Both the position numbers and the translations under genes were made by a program. Shown in pieces: positions 43,390-52,617 of a stretch of DNA of 64,000 nt. The stretch comes from Cytophagales bacterium (GTDB lineage: Bacteria; Bacteroidota; Bacteroidia; Cytophagales; Cyclobacteriaceae), in NCBI GenBank assembly GCA_022360055.1, contig JAKSDO010000237.1, positions 1-64,000 on the forward strand. Direction: 5' to 3'. Position 1 is the stretch's first letter; each line of letters starts with the position of its first letter. The notes under the pieces were generated by a model that saw nothing but the letters and a program-made list of their open reading frames with translations, searched no databases and was not told where the DNA came from.

Positions 43390-43833
43390 TTAATTTGCCC
43401 AGGGTGCAGTTCCTTTCACTCTTAATCCCATGCTTCTTGCCGTACCAGCTACCATTTTCATAGCCGATTCGACTTTAAATGCATTCAAATCTTGCATCTT
43501 CAATTCGGCAATTTCTTTTATCTGATCCCAGCTTACCGAACCGACTTTTGCCCGGTTGGGCTCTGCCGATCCCTTTTTTTGTTTTGACTTCTCCAACAGC
43601 AAAACGGCTGCAGGCGGTGTCTTTATAATGAAGTCGAAAGACTTATCTTTGTAAATTGTAACAACTACCGGTAATAATTGCCCCTGTTTCTCCTGAGTTC
43701 TGGCGTTGAATTGCTTACAAAACTCCATGATATTAAGACCCTTACTACCCAAGGCTGGACCTACCGGAGGGGAAGGATTTGCCGCCCCTCCGCGAATTTG
43801 TAATTTTAAATATCCTTCTATCTCTTTAGCCAT
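43390..43833 (-). CDS. rplK: 50S ribosomal protein L11
   Basis: L11 binds the GTPase-associated rRNA with L10. The 147-residue protein has the N-domain [22 protein letters not shown], the [12 protein letters not shown] helix and the C-terminal rRNA-binding domain ending [19 protein letters not shown]. It starts 4 bp after nusG. Confidence 0.97.
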   Translation of the reverse strand: MAKEIEGYLKLQIRGGAANPSPPVGPALGSKGLNIMEFCKQFNARTQEKQGQLLPVVVTIYKDKSFDFIIKTPPAAVLLLEKSKQKKGSAEPNRAKVGSVSWDQIKEIAELKMQDLNAFKVESAMKMVAGTARSMGLRVKGTAPWAN

Positions 43834-43837
43834 GATG

Positions 43838-44395
43838 CTAATCTTGTTTTTCTACTTGCATATAATTCAACTCAACCGGCGTATTTCTTCCAAAAATTTT
43901 CACCATTACATTCAATTTCTTCTTTTCATCAAATACCTCTTCAACCGTTCCGGTAAATCCGCTAAACGGACCGTCCATTACCTTCACCGACTCACCAACT
44001 ATATAAGTTGTATCGAATTTTTCTTCCATTTCTTCCGATTCATCAACCTTTCCGAGTATCCGGTTGATTTCCGATTGCCGTAATGGAATAGGTTCTTTTG
44101 AGGTACCGGCGCTATTTTCACCTAAGAATCCAATTACTCCGGGAATACTGTTTATTACGTGCATGGCCTCGCCGTAAGAAAGGTCGGCTGATACCAACAC
44201 GTATCCGGGGAAAAAATTACGCTCTCTGATTCGCTTTTTCCCGTTCCTCATTTCATAAACTTTCTCGGAGGGGATGAGCACCTGGGGTATATACTCTTCC
44301 AGTTTTTGACGAGCAATCTCGTTTTCGAGGTAGGTCTTTATTTTTTTCTCCTGCCCGCTAATTACTCGAATTACATACCAATTCAGCTCACCCAT
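43838..44395 (-). CDS. nusG: Transcription termination/antitermination protein NusG
   Basis: NusG rides on RNA polymerase, raising processivity and linking it to the ribosome or Rho. The 185-residue protein has the NGN domain ([36 protein letters not shown]) and a C-terminal KOW domain ([19 protein letters not shown]). It follows secE by about 18 bp. Confidence 0.97.
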   Translation of the reverse strand: MGELNWYVIRVISGQEKKIKTYLENEIARQKLEEYIPQVLIPSEKVYEMRNGKKRIRERNFFPGYVLVSADLSYGEAMHVINSIPGVIGFLGENSAGTSKEPIPLRQSEINRILGKVDESEEMEEKFDTTYIVGESVKVMDGPFSGFTGTVEEVFDEKKKLNVMVKIFGRNTPVELNYMQVEKQD

Positions 44396-44413
44396 TTTGG
44401 AATTTCTTTCTAT

Positions 44414-44605
44414 TTAAAACTCATTATAAAACCAACTCATAATGTTATCAAAAACAAAATCGATGGCTCCGATAATAATTGCAAAAATCAAAGAGGCAAC
44501 GAGCACTAAAACCGAACTGTTTTGCAACTCACTGAATTTTGACCAAGTAACTTTGTTTCTCAGTTCATCAACGGATTCTACAATGAATTTTTTTAATTTT
44601 AGCAA
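44414..44605 (-). CDS. secE: Protein translocase subunit SecE
   Basis: SecE clamps SecY together. About 63 residues: an amphipathic N-terminal helix (FIVESVDELRNKVTWSKFSE) and one membrane helix (SSVLVLVASLIFAIIIGAI DF). The frame extends to a GTG at 44626, but that codon lies inside tRNA-Trp; a TTG at 44603-44605 (LLKLKKFIVES) gives the expected length and is chosen. It is the single-helix form usual outside enterobacteria. Confidence 0.9.
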   Translation of the reverse strand: MLKLKKFIVESVDELRNKVTWSKFSELQNSSVLVLVASLIFAIIIGAIDFVFDNIMSWFYNEF

Positions 44606-44623
44606 TGTCTTAATTTTTAGTAG

Positions 44624-44696
44624 CACGGGTGGAGAGACTCGAACTCCCAGCCAATGGTTTTGGAGACCACTACTCTACCAATTGAGCTACACCCGT
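44624..44696 (-). tRNA. tRNA-Trp (anticodon CCA)
   Basis: A 73-nt cloverleaf with acceptor stem ACGGGTG/CACCCGT, D arm GCTCAATTGGTAGAGT, anticodon loop CTCCAAA with CCA, and T arm GGGAGTTCGAGTCTCTC. No 3' CCA is encoded. It precedes secE as in many Bacteroidota and lies 12 bp after a consensus promoter. Confidence 0.93.
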
Positions 44697-44708
44697 ATAA
44701 ACGGCCCG

Positions 44709-44740
44709 CAAAGTTATCCAAAAAAAATCACAGAAACAAA
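44709..44740 (-). promoter_or_regulatory. Consensus promoter for tRNA-Trp-secE-nusG-rplKAJL-rpoBC
   Basis: TTTG (44737-44740) and TAACTTTG (44709-44716) on the minus strand, 20 bp apart, then CGGGCC. The -33 box shares three bases with the foot of the tuf terminator stem. It should drive the whole unit down to DUF3467. Confidence 0.72.
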
Positions 44741-44772
44741 TGCGTTTCTTAAAAATATTAAGAAACGCATTT
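44738..44772 (-). terminator. Rho-independent terminator after tuf
   Basis: AAATGCGTTTCTTAA pairs perfectly (15 bp) with TTAAGAAACGCATTT across a 5-base loop, about 27 bp past the tuf stop. The T-tract after it is short (TTTGTTT), so some read-through into tRNA-Trp is possible. Confidence 0.78.
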
Positions 44773-44798
44773 GAAATTAATTCTGTATAAAATATAGT

Positions 44799-45986
44799 TT
44801 AGTCTAAGATTTCAGTAACCTGACCAGCACCAACCGTTCGGCCACCTTCCCTGATCGCAAATCGAAGACCCTTTTCCATGGCAACAGTGTTGATAAGGTT
44901 AACCTCGATCGTTACATTATCACCCGGCATCACCATTTCAACACCATCCGGAAGTTTGATCTCTCCGGTAACGTCTGTAGTTCTCAAGTAGAACTGAGGA
45001 CGGTACTTGTTGAAGAATGGGGTGTGACGTCCACCTTCTTCTTTTGAAAGCACGTATACTTCAGCCTTGAAGTGAGCATGAGGAGTGACAGAACCCGGCT
45101 TACAGATTACCATGCCTCTTCTGATCTCATCTTTATCGATCCCTCTGAGAAGCAAACCTGTATTATCTCCGGCTTCACCCCGGTCAAGAATCTTTCTGAA
45201 CATCTCAACACCTGTTACGGTCGATTTGAGGTTTTCGGCTCCCATCCCGAGAATATCGACAGGATCGCCGGAGTTGATCACACCTCGTTCAATTCTTCCG
45301 GTTGCGACCGTACCGCGACCGGTGATCGAGAATACGTCTTCGATCGGCATCAAGAAATCTTTGTCGACCAATCTTTCGGGAAGCGGAATATACTCATCTA
45401 CAGCATCCATTAATTCAACGATTTTCTCAACCCATTGTGGTTCGCCATTCAATCCACCAAGCGCAGATCCTTGAATTACAGGAATATCATCGCCTGGGAA
45501 TTCATAGAAGCTAAGCAATTCCCGAACTTCCATCTCAACAAGCTCCAGCAATTCCTCATCATCAACAAGGTCAACCTTATTCATGAATACACACAAAGCT
45601 GGTACACCGACCTGACGGGCAAGAAGGATGTGCTCTCTGGTTTGAGGCATTGGGCCATCGGTAGCCGCAACAACCAATATCGCGCCGTCCATTTGGGCAG
45701 CACCGGTAACCATGTTCTTCACATAGTCGGCGTGTCCCGGACAGTCAACGTGTGCATAGTGTCTTTTAGCAGTCTGATATTCAACATGAGCGGTATTGAT
45801 CGTAATACCTCGCTCTTTTTCTTCGGGTGCATTATCGATAGAATCGAATTCTCTAATTTCCGACAATCCCTTCTCTGCCAAAACTTTTGTGATAGCAGCT
45901 GTCAATGTAGTTTTACCGTGGTCGACATGACCAATGGTACCGATATTAACATGCGGTTTCGAACGGTCAAAGGTTTCTTTAGCCAT
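44799..45986 (-). CDS. tuf: Elongation factor Tu
   Basis: EF-Tu brings aminoacyl-tRNA to the A site. The 395-residue protein has G1 [10 protein letters not shown], switch [16 protein letters not shown]3 [13 protein letters not shown]4 NKVDLVDD, and domains II-III ending AGQVTEILD. It is the only tuf copy in the window and lies downstream of three tRNA genes, with tRNA-Trp beyond its terminator. Confidence 0.98.
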   Translation of the reverse strand: MAKETFDRSKPHVNIGTIGHVDHGKTTLTAAITKVLAEKGLSEIREFDSIDNAPEEKERGITINTAHVEYQTAKRHYAHVDCPGHADYVKNMVTGAAQMDGAILVVAATDGPMPQTREHILLARQVGVPALCVFMNKVDLVDDEELLELVEMEVRELLSFYEFPGDDIPVIQGSALGGLNGEPQWVEKIVELMDAVDEYIPLPERLVDKDFLMPIEDVFSITGRGTVATGRIERGVINSGDPVDILGMGAENLKSTVTGVEMFRKILDRGEAGDNTGLLLRGIDKDEIRRGMVICKPGSVTPHAHFKAEVYVLSKEEGGRHTPFFNKYRPQFYLRTTDVTGEIKLPDGVEMVMPGDNVTIEVNLINTVAMEKGLRFAIREGGRTVGAGQVTEILD

Positions 45987-46045
45987 TTTTGATAAATCTC
46001 GGTTTAGTTAAAAATTTTATTTTAATTATTATCTATACAATTAAT

Positions 46046-46075
46046 CGAGCCAACGACAGAATTTAGAACTTCCCG
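46046..46075 (-). other. Degenerate 3' fragment of a tRNA-Thr gene
   Basis: Twelve bases CGAGCCAACGAC (46046-46057) repeat exactly the 3' end of the intact tRNA-Thr (46156-46167), and the next 15 or so are a decayed version of its T arm (GAATTTAGAACTT against GGATTTGAACC). No 5' half with a matching acceptor or anticodon arm is found. The rest of the 170-bp tuf leader holds no gene. Confidence 0.5.
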
Positions 46076-46157
46076 CCAGCAAGCTGGACAGACTCGACTC
46101 CGGCCATGGAATTTTCCGGCATCAGGCATCCCATGGTTTTCTTTCTTAATTCTTTCG

Positions 46158-46229
46158 AGCCAACGACGGGATTTGAACCCGTGACCTCTTCCTTACCAAG
46201 GAAGCGCTCTACCTCTGAGCTACGTCGGC
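46158..46229 (-). tRNA. tRNA-Thr (anticodon GGT)
   Basis: A 72-nt cloverleaf: acceptor GCCGACG/CGTTGGC, D arm GCTCAGAGGTAGAGC, anticodon stem CTTCC with loop containing GGT, T arm CGGGTTCAAATCCCG. It is the last of the three tRNAs before tuf. Confidence 0.94.
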
Positions 46230-46269
46230 CTTGGTAAAAACCATCACTAAATTTTATTACATAAAAAAG

Positions 46270-46342
46270 AGCGGGAGACGAGGTTCGAACCCGCGACCTA
46301 CAGCTTGGAAGGCTGTCGCTCTACCAACTGAGCTACTCCCGC
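46270..46342 (-). tRNA. tRNA-Gly (anticodon TCC)
   Basis: A 73-nt cloverleaf: acceptor GCGGGAG/CTCCCGC, D arm GCTCAGTTGGTAGAGC, anticodon stem ACAGC/GCTGT with CTTCCAA (TCC), T arm GCGGGTTCGAACCTCGT. It lies between tRNA-Tyr and tRNA-Thr. Confidence 0.94.
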
Positions 46343-46408
46343 AATTCGTATTTTCAAATTCTACCGGTATTACCTTTCCGAATTGAAATATACTGGTTTT
46401 ATGTAAAG

Positions 46409-46491
46409 TGGGGAGAGGAGGATTCGAACCTCCGAAGTCGAAAGACAACAGATTTACAGTCTGCCCCAGTTGGCCACTTTGGTATCTCCCC
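46409..46491 (-). tRNA. tRNA-Tyr (anticodon GTA)
   Basis: An 83-nt class II tRNA with acceptor GGGGAGA/TCTCCCC, anticodon loop CTGTAAA (GTA), a long variable arm (GTCTTTCGAC) and T arm GGAGGTTCGAATCCTCC. It is the first gene of the tRNA-tuf unit. Confidence 0.94.
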
Positions 46492-46558
46492 GAAATTCAA
46501 TTTGTAAAAGAACTCCCCTTTTTTTCATGATAAAATCATGCCTATTTTTAAGGGAATG

Positions 46559-46589
46559 CAAAATTATATCCTTTTTTCTTTTATTCAAA
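46559..46589 (-). promoter_or_regulatory. Consensus promoter for tRNA-Tyr-Gly-Thr-tuf
   Basis: TTTG (46586-46589) and TAATTTTG (46559-46566) on the minus strand with a 19-bp spacer and an A-rich stretch between. It is about 68 bp before tRNA-Tyr. Confidence 0.72.
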
Positions 46590-46662
46590 TATTTGAAGCA
46601 AATTGTGATCTTTTTTTTATAATGTACCGGCAATGGATTTTAGGAAATACGTCCAACCGGGT

Positions 46663-49209
46663 TCACTGGTCATAATACTCCTTCAGACGATCATCCCTTT
46701 CATTTCTTTTGATGCTCTCCAGTGTTTTGGATACGCCCTCCACATCGGCAAACAATTCCAAAGACTGATATGCGGATAAACGGTTGTAAAACTGGCTATG
46801 ATTCCGCGCTATATATTCCAGCTCTTTTATTCCAGACTGTATTTGCTCTTCCGGTGCGGAAATCAGGTACATGCCAAAAAGTTTTGTGAAATACCATAAG
46901 TCACTACCGGAATACGTCAAGATTTTATCGACAAACCAATCATATTTTCCGTAATCATTATTCTGAATGTAATAATCCGCCAGTGCGGATGTAATGCTGA
47001 AATTTGTTTCATCCTCAAATACCAAAAGCTCACTTTCTACATCCTCCGCACTGCTTTTGCTTTGCAGGTAAGCATACAGCGCCTGTCCAACCACCGAATA
47101 GGAAGAATCATTCAATTGGGATCTAAAAATATCCAGATAAGCAGATCTTTCCTTGGAAGCCAAAACGGAAATCGCTCCGGCTTTGACCAGAGGATTCGGA
47201 TCTTTCCTCGCCATATCCTTTATCACATTTTCATGGTCTAAAAAGAAGTCCGTAGAATCATTTTCAAACACGAATAGGGCCTCTTCGCGAATCGCCCAAA
47301 ATGGATCTGTCAGGGCTTCTGCAATAACGATTTTTGAAATTGAGTCATGTGGACTTTGTAAAAAATATTCCAAAGCCTCTAACCTTGCACGAACATTGCC
47401 GTCATAGTTTGAAAACTGATACTGAAGTTGCCGGGGAGATTTTGTATGTTGTTTTTCGCCAACGAGCATATATTCACTATCAACAAGTACAAGTTCCGTC
47501 GATGAGACATCCCCGAATTCAAACTCCTGATACGGTTTATCCACTTCGATCAGATATTGTGTCTTTCTGCCGTCTTCCCACAAATCAAGCGTTAACGGCA
47601 ATTTATACACGGGATATGCATCTATATCCTGTTCCTGCCAAACCTTTACAATAAATACGTCATTTTCGTAAACTTCCTCAATTTTCAATTTGGGATGACC
47701 CGCCGCCAAAAACCATTGATTAAAGAACCAATTCAAATCTTCCCCGGAAATATGCTCGAAGGCAAGACGAAGGTCATGTACTTCTGTTTTCCCAAATTCA
47801 TGCGATTTCAGATAATATTTCAAAGATTGAAAAAATGCCTCATCTCCAAGATAGTCCCTTAGCATGTGCAGTATGAGGCCTCCTTTGGCGTATGAATGAT
47901 TATCGAACATTTCATCGTCTTCACGATAATAATACCTGATCAGATCTTCTTGCTTGTTTTCGGCTTCATTCAAATAATTCTCCAATTCTGCGTACAAATG
48001 GTATTCTGCTTCATCCGCGCCGTATTTATGGTGTGTCCACAGATATTCTCCATAGGTAGCAAAAGATTCGTTTAACGGAAGGTTGGCCCATGATTCGCAT
48101 GTGACCAGATTTCCGAACCATTGATGAAAGAGCTCGTGGGCAATGATATCGTCCCAATTATAGTCCAGCAATTCCCGGCTGTCTACATTGAGATCCTCCA
48201 TGAAAACCGAAGCCGAAGTATTTTCCATGGCGCCAGACACAAAATCTCTTACGATTACCTGGCTGTATTTATTCCACGGAAAAGGATATCCCAAAACCTC
48301 GGAAAAATATGTCATCATTTCCGGAGTATTCCCAAATATGTCCCTGGCAAACGGCTCATATGCCGGCTCGATGTAATAATCGACCGTCTTGCCATTCCAG
48401 TCGTCCTCGACAACTGCAAATTCACCTACAGCCATCATGAACAGATATGGGGCATGAGGTTGGTCCATGCTCCAGTAATCGGTTCTCGTGCCGTCGGAAT
48501 TGGATTTGGAATAAATCAATGTTCCGTTCGACAGCGTCCTGAATCTTTCATTTACAGTTATGAAGATCTCCTGCGTAGACTTTTGATTCGGAGCGTCCAG
48601 CGTAGGAAACCATCTTGAATTGGCATCGGTTTCTCCATGTGTCCACAATTGCTGAGGTTTTTGTTGATCATCACCCCGAGGATTGATAAAATAAATTCCT
48701 CTTTCATTATTGGACATCTCCCCGCGTGCAAGCGCTTCGTTTATTTTTGCAGTATAACTGATATTCAGGTGCACTTTTTGACCTTTTTTGTAAGATCTAC
48801 CCAGATCGATATTGATTTTCTGTCCATCATATTCATAGTTGAGCTTACTTGTATCAAGTCCGTTCAACATAGTAATATCATGTATTTCAAATCCCTTTGC
48901 ATCGACAATAATGGACGATTGTTCGTAGAAATATGGTTCGGCGATAAGGAGCGCCTTGCCAAAGACCCATTGTTTTCCCCAATCGAAGCTTAGTTCCAGT
49001 TTGGTATGAAGGAGCCGGAAATGTCGCGTACGCTCTCCTTTATAAAGCCTAACTTCAATTTTTTCCTCAAGTGTCAGTTCGGTGCTATCCTGTACAATTT
49101 CCTGAACCGGTCCAGAATCCTGTATTTCCACCGAATTCTCAGACACTTTACAGGAATACATAGCAATTATTATTGACAATGTAAAATATATCGGATATCT
49201 AATGTTCAT
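46663..49209 (-). CDS. M1-family aminopeptidase, probable lipoprotein
   Basis: An 848-residue zinc aminopeptidase. The exopeptidase motif SGAMENTSASVF precedes the zinc site HELFHQWFGNLVTCESWANL with the third ligand in LNESFATYGEYLW (residues about 350-380). The C-terminal third has HEAT-like helical repeats (DPFWAIREEALFVF, NPLVKAGAISVLAS). It starts at ATG 49209; a TTG nine bases upstream is less likely. The N-terminus is a short hydrophobic signal ending MYSC (C20), which suggests a lipid anchor. It should cleave N-terminal residues from peptides in the envelope. It is divergent from the biotinyl carrier gene. Confidence 0.92.
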   Translation of the reverse strand: MNIRYPIYFTLSIIIAMYSCKVSENSVEIQDSGPVQEIVQDSTELTLEEKIEVRLYKGERTRHFRLLHTKLELSFDWGKQWVFGKALLIAEPYFYEQSSIIVDAKGFEIHDITMLNGLDTSKLNYEYDGQKINIDLGRSYKKGQKVHLNISYTAKINEALARGEMSNNERGIYFINPRGDDQQKPQQLWTHGETDANSRWFPTLDAPNQKSTQEIFITVNERFRTLSNGTLIYSKSNSDGTRTDYWSMDQPHAPYLFMMAVGEFAVVEDDWNGKTVDYYIEPAYEPFARDIFGNTPEMMTYFSEVLGYPFPWNKYSQVIVRDFVSGAMENTSASVFMEDLNVDSRELLDYNWDDIIAHELFHQWFGNLVTCESWANLPLNESFATYGEYLWTHHKYGADEAEYHLYAELENYLNEAENKQEDLIRYYYREDDEMFDNHSYAKGGLILHMLRDYLGDEAFFQSLKYYLKSHEFGKTEVHDLRLAFEHISGEDLNWFFNQWFLAAGHPKLKIEEVYENDVFIVKVWQEQDIDAYPVYKLPLTLDLWEDGRKTQYLIEVDKPYQEFEFGDVSSTELVLVDSEYMLVGEKQHTKSPRQLQYQFSNYDGNVRARLEALEYFLQSPHDSISKIVIAEALTDPFWAIREEALFVFENDSTDFFLDHENVIKDMARKDPNPLVKAGAISVLASKERSAYLDIFRSQLNDSSYSVVGQALYAYLQSKSSAEDVESELLVFEDETNFSITSALADYYIQNNDYGKYDWFVDKILTYSGSDLWYFTKLFGMYLISAPEEQIQSGIKELEYIARNHSQFYNRLSAYQSLELFADVEGVSKTLESIKRNERDDRLKEYYDQ

Positions 49210-49287
49210 CTTGCCCAATCCTAAATTCCAATCACAAAAAACGGGAAATAAACTTATATTTAAACCATTGATATAAAATTAATTGAA

Positions 49288-49785
49288 ATGCAAAAAATAA
49301 AAGTCGATGGGAAATACGATTTTTTAATCGAACAAATCAAGGACCATTTGTATATAAACGGGGATAAAAAAGACTTCGACATCATTAAGAAAAACGAATT
49401 TGATTATCTGATCATCCATGCGCACAGATCGTATAAGGTAAGCATTCTGAAGCATGATCGATCCAATAAATCATTGGAAATAAAAGTAAATGAGCATTTA
49501 CACAAAGTGGACCTGATGGACGAACATGATCTGCTTTTGGAGAAAATGGGCATTCGCAAAAAACAGATAAAGCAATCCGGCAAACTTAAAGCCCCTATGC
49601 CCGGATTAATCGTCGAGATAAAAGTTTCGGAAGGACACAGGATAAAAAAGGGCGATCCGTTGATCATCCTAAAAGCTATGAAAATGGAAAACATACTGAG
49701 ATCGCCTGCAGACGGGACCATCAAACATATATTGGTGAAGAAAAATCAAAAAGTGGAAAAAGATGCGGCTTTAATTCAATTTTAG
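49288..49785 (+). CDS. Biotinyl carrier domain protein (BCCP-like)
   Basis: A 165-residue protein whose C-terminal 75 residues are a biotin-attachment domain: KAPMPGLIVEIKVSEGHRIK, ILKAMKMENILRSPADGTI with the biotinylated lysine of AMKM, and KKNQKVEKDAALIQF. The N-terminal half is a beta-rich region seen in carrier subunits that travel with acyl-CoA (propionyl/methylcrotonyl) carboxylases rather than in AccB. No carboxylase gene is next to it, so the partner is not known. Confidence 0.85.
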   Translation: MQKIKVDGKYDFLIEQIKDHLYINGDKKDFDIIKKNEFDYLIIHAHRSYKVSILKHDRSNKSLEIKVNEHLHKVDLMDEHDLLLEKMGIRKKQIKQSGKLKAPMPGLIVEIKVSEGHRIKKGDPLIILKAMKMENILRSPADGTIKHILVKKNQKVEKDAALIQF

Positions 49786-49817
49786 CTGATATTTCTGTGT
49801 AATCCTTAATTCAATAT

Positions 49818-49825
49818 TATATTTG
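49818..49825 (+). promoter_or_regulatory. Putative -7 element (TATATTTG) before pyrH
   Basis: TATATTTG matches TAnnTTTG and ends 21 bp before the pyrH ATG. No TTG is seen at the right distance upstream. Confidence 0.42.
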
Positions 49826-49846
49826 TCAAACTAAATTCTACCGCAT

Positions 49847-50551
49847 ATGAAGTATAAACGCATTCTGCTGAAGCTGAGCGGAGAAGCGCTGATGGGGCAA
49901 CAGAAATTTGGGATCGACCCTCGACGACTGGAACAATACACAAATGAAATTAAGCGCGTAAAGGAGAGCGGTGTCGAGCTGGCTATTGTAATTGGAGGAG
50001 GCAATATATTCAGAGGGATTCAGGCTGAGCAATCGGGAATGGACCGGGTGCAGGGTGATTATATGGGTATGCTGGCTACAGTGATCAACGCTATGGCGCT
50101 GCAAAGTTCTCTGGAAGGCGCCGGCGTCTATACGCGATTAATGTCCGGGATTAAAATAGATCAGGTTTGCGAGCAGTTTATCAGACGGAGGGCCATCCGC
50201 CATTTGGAAAAAGGACGTCTTGTGATTTTTGGTGCCGGTACTGGCAATCCGTATTTTACTACCGATTCTGCTGCCAGCCTGAGAGCGGTTGAAATTGAAG
50301 CAGATGTCGTTTTGAAGGGTACTCGTGTCGACGGAATATATTCCGCTGATCCTGAAAAAAATCCGGATGCCGAACGTTTTTCCGATATAAGATATGTTGA
50401 TGTAATTCAAAAGGGATTGCATGTAATGGATATGACGGCCTTCACCTTGTGTCAGGAAAACAAATTGCCGATTATTGTTTTTGATATGAATAAACCCGGG
50501 AATCTCATGAAGATTATCAGTGGTGAAAATATAGGAACACTTGTACACTAG
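49847..50551 (+). CDS. pyrH: UMP kinase
   Basis: PyrH phosphorylates UMP to UDP in pyrimidine synthesis. The 234-residue protein has the amino-acid-kinase fold: [24 protein letters not shown], the [16 protein letters not shown] block and [19 protein letters not shown]. The ending [13 protein letters not shown] is typical. It is followed by frr after 14 bp, a common pyrH-frr pair. Confidence 0.97.
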   Translation: MKYKRILLKLSGEALMGQQKFGIDPRRLEQYTNEIKRVKESGVELAIVIGGGNIFRGIQAEQSGMDRVQGDYMGMLATVINAMALQSSLEGAGVYTRLMSGIKIDQVCEQFIRRRAIRHLEKGRLVIFGAGTGNPYFTTDSAASLRAVEIEADVVLKGTRVDGIYSADPEKNPDAERFSDIRYVDVIQKGLHVMDMTAFTLCQENKLPIIVFDMNKPGNLMKIISGENIGTLVH

Positions 50552-50565
50552 CTAATGCTGAAATT

Positions 50566-51126
50566 ATGGAAGAACTTGAATTTTACTTAGAAGAGGCAGA
50601 AGACCATATGGAAAAATCCCTGAATCATGTATCGCATGCTCTTGCTAAAATTCGCGCCGGCAGAGCCATGCCAAGCATGCTGGACGGATTGATTGTCGAT
50701 TATTACGGAAATCCTACTCCGATCAATCAGGTTGCGTCGGTAAATACACCGGATGCCAAAACACTGGCCATCAAACCCTGGGAAAAGAATATGCTCGCCG
50801 AGATTGAAAAAGTGATCATCAATAGCGACCTGGGCTTAAATCCTCAAAACGATGGAGAAATCGTAAGATTAAACATTCCCCCGCTTACTGAAGAACGAAG
50901 AAAAGATCTTGTAAAGCAATCCAGAAACGAAGCTGAGCATGGCCGGGTAAGCATAAGAAATGTACGCAAAGACGCCAACGACCATCTCAAGAAGCTTTTA
51001 AAAGAGCACGTTTCGGAAGACGACGTGAAAAAAGCGGAAACCAAAGTTCAGGAACTTACGGATAAATACATAAAAAAGATCGATGATCTCCTTACCAAAA
51101 AGGAGGAAGATATCATGACTGTTTAG
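50566..51126 (+). CDS. frr: Ribosome recycling factor
   Basis: RRF splits post-termination ribosomes together with EF-G (fusA at 30-32 kb). The 186-residue protein has MEKSLNHVSHALAKIRAGRA MPSMLDGLIVDYYGNPTPIN QVA in the usual order and LTEERRKDLVKQSRNEAEHG RV near the hinge. It converges on nadD with 17 bp between them; no terminator hairpin is visible there. Confidence 0.97.
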   Translation: MEELEFYLEEAEDHMEKSLNHVSHALAKIRAGRAMPSMLDGLIVDYYGNPTPINQVASVNTPDAKTLAIKPWEKNMLAEIEKVIINSDLGLNPQNDGEIVRLNIPPLTEERRKDLVKQSRNEAEHGRVSIRNVRKDANDHLKKLLKEHVSEDDVKKAETKVQELTDKYIKKIDDLLTKKEEDIMTV

Positions 51127-51143
51127 CCTCGGTTATTCCGGCG

Positions 51144-51716
51144 CTAAAGATACAGTTTTCGATCATAAATAAATCTTGCAGCCTTTTCAGGCACCATGTA
51201 AGCAATAGATCTGCTTTCACGGATGCACTTTCTTACGTAGGTTGCCGAAATATCCAGTAACGGAGCATCGATGTAAGTTATGTTGGCACGAGCCGGACGT
51301 TGACCATTGCCGACGCCCGGTCGCGGATAGACGATCAAGCCGAAATCATCGATGATTTTCCGGCTGTTTTTCCATTTTGGGAATATGGAAAGATTATCTC
51401 CGCCAATGATGAGCTTAAAATCTTTATCAGGGTATTTTTCTTTAAGATAGACCAGTGTGTCAATGGTATAACTGGGTTTGGGCATATCAAATTCGATATC
51501 ACTCACCCGAAACCTGTCATTATCTTCAATCGCCAGCCTCACCATATCGTATCGGTCAAATTCATGAAGAAGGTTTTTATTCTTCTTGAAGGGGTTTTGA
51601 GGAGAAACAACAAACCAGATTTCATCTAACCCAGCCAGCTCAAGAGCGGCTTGCGCAATAATCAGATGGCCGTTATGAATGGGATTGAATGAGCCAAAAT
51701 AAAGACCTATTTCCAT
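51144..51716 (-). CDS. nadD: Nicotinate-nucleotide adenylyltransferase
   Basis: NadD adenylates nicotinate mononucleotide in NAD synthesis. The 190-residue protein has the nucleotidyltransferase motif GLYFGSFNPIHNGHLIIAQA and the C-terminal LDISATYVRKCIRESRSIAY M segment (SxTxxR-type). Six bases separate it from gmk. Confidence 0.95.
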   Translation of the reverse strand: MEIGLYFGSFNPIHNGHLIIAQAALELAGLDEIWFVVSPQNPFKKNKNLLHEFDRYDMVRLAIEDNDRFRVSDIEFDMPKPSYTIDTLVYLKEKYPDKDFKLIIGGDNLSIFPKWKNSRKIIDDFGLIVYPRPGVGNGQRPARANITYIDAPLLDISATYVRKCIRESRSIAYMVPEKAARFIYDRKLYL

Positions 51717-51722
51717 AAAAAT

Positions 51723-52304
51723 CTAAAGATTTTTGCCAAAGACAAATTCTTCCACCAGTTTCTCGGCCGTATCAAGCGTAATCCCCAACTTGTCGGAGAT
51801 TATGGTTTTATCAAATCCGTTTTCGAACGACAACTCATATTCTGCCTTTGCAAGTCGCTCTTTTATATTCTCTTCGGATTCCGTATTTCGATGTCGCAAC
51901 CTTTCTTCAAGGACTTTAAGATTCTTTACACGAACAAATAATGCCAGGGCCCGATGCTTGAAATACTTTTTGAGATTCAGCCCCCCCTTTACATCCACAT
52001 CAAAGACCACGTGCTTTCCAAGGCTCCAGATCCGGTCAATCTCTGACTTTAACGTACCATAAAAATGACCGTCATATACCTCTTCCCATTCTGCGAATTC
52101 CCCGTTTTTGATCTTCGTTTTAAAATCTTCGACAGATAAAAAATAATAATCCTTGCCGTGAATTTCTCGCTCGGTTCTTCTCGGACGAGTTGTTGCTGAT
52201 ATTGAGAACGAAAGATAATCTCTGGTCTTGAGAAGATGTCTTACAATTGTAGTTTTACCAGAACCTGAAGGTGCAGAAAAAATGATTGCCTTTCCATCGT
52301 CCAT
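51723..52304 (-). CDS. gmk: Guanylate kinase
   Basis: Gmk phosphorylates GMP to GDP. The 193-residue protein has the P-loop FSAPSGSGKTTIVRHLL, the GMP-binding SISATTRPRRTEREIHGKDY YF and HVVFDVDVKGGLNLKK. It follows the anti-sigma-like gene by 3 bp and precedes nadD. Confidence 0.96.
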   Translation of the reverse strand: MDDGKAIIFSAPSGSGKTTIVRHLLKTRDYLSFSISATTRPRRTEREIHGKDYYFLSVEDFKTKIKNGEFAEWEEVYDGHFYGTLKSEIDRIWSLGKHVVFDVDVKGGLNLKKYFKHRALALFVRVKNLKVLEERLRHRNTESEENIKERLAKAEYELSFENGFDKTIISDKLGITLDTAEKLVEEFVFGKNL

Positions 52305-52307
52305 GCA

Positions 52308-52610
52308 TCAGGTAGTTTTATTAATACTTGTCTTAATCTTTTCAACAATATCGAGCGGAACTCTTTTGCGATCCAGCTTGGTCTGCAATAGATTTTTAAT
52401 GGCCAACTCCTGCTCACAGTACTTTCTGCAATTGCAATTGTTGCACTTTGATATAACTTCGTTATACAACTTCTTTTCCTCCTCACTGGCCTGACCATCG
52501 ATTATCTTTTGGATCAAGTTGCGTCTTATCGAATAATTATCGCAACCGGGCTCGCCGTATTTATTAATTATACAGCAATCCAAATAGTCCAGCGTATTTT
52601 TATTTTTCAT
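52308..52610 (-). CDS. Cysteine-rich protein, probable anti-sigma factor
   Basis: A 100-residue cytoplasmic protein with no membrane helix. It carries a cysteine cluster (C56, C59, C61, C65 in CNNCNCRKYC) followed by EQELAIKNLLQTKLDRKRVP LDIVEKI, which resembles the zinc-binding anti-sigma proteins of Bacteroidota. Additional cysteines at 12, 13 and 23 could join metal or redox binding. Position just downstream of an ECF-type sigma gene supports a role as its regulator. This is inference; no experiment is implied. Confidence 0.6.
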   Translation of the reverse strand: MKNKNTLDYLDCCIINKYGEPGCDNYSIRRNLIQKIIDGQASEEEKKLYNEVISKCNNCNCRKYCEQELAIKNLLQTKLDRKRVPLDIVEKIKTSINKTT

Positions 52611-52617
52611 AGATCAA

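Noticed and set aside
46526-46540. Hairpin CATGAT...ATCATG before tRNA-Tyr as a terminator
   Set aside because: On the transcribed strand it is followed by A rather than T; on the other strand no gene needs it. It may be a minor leader structure.
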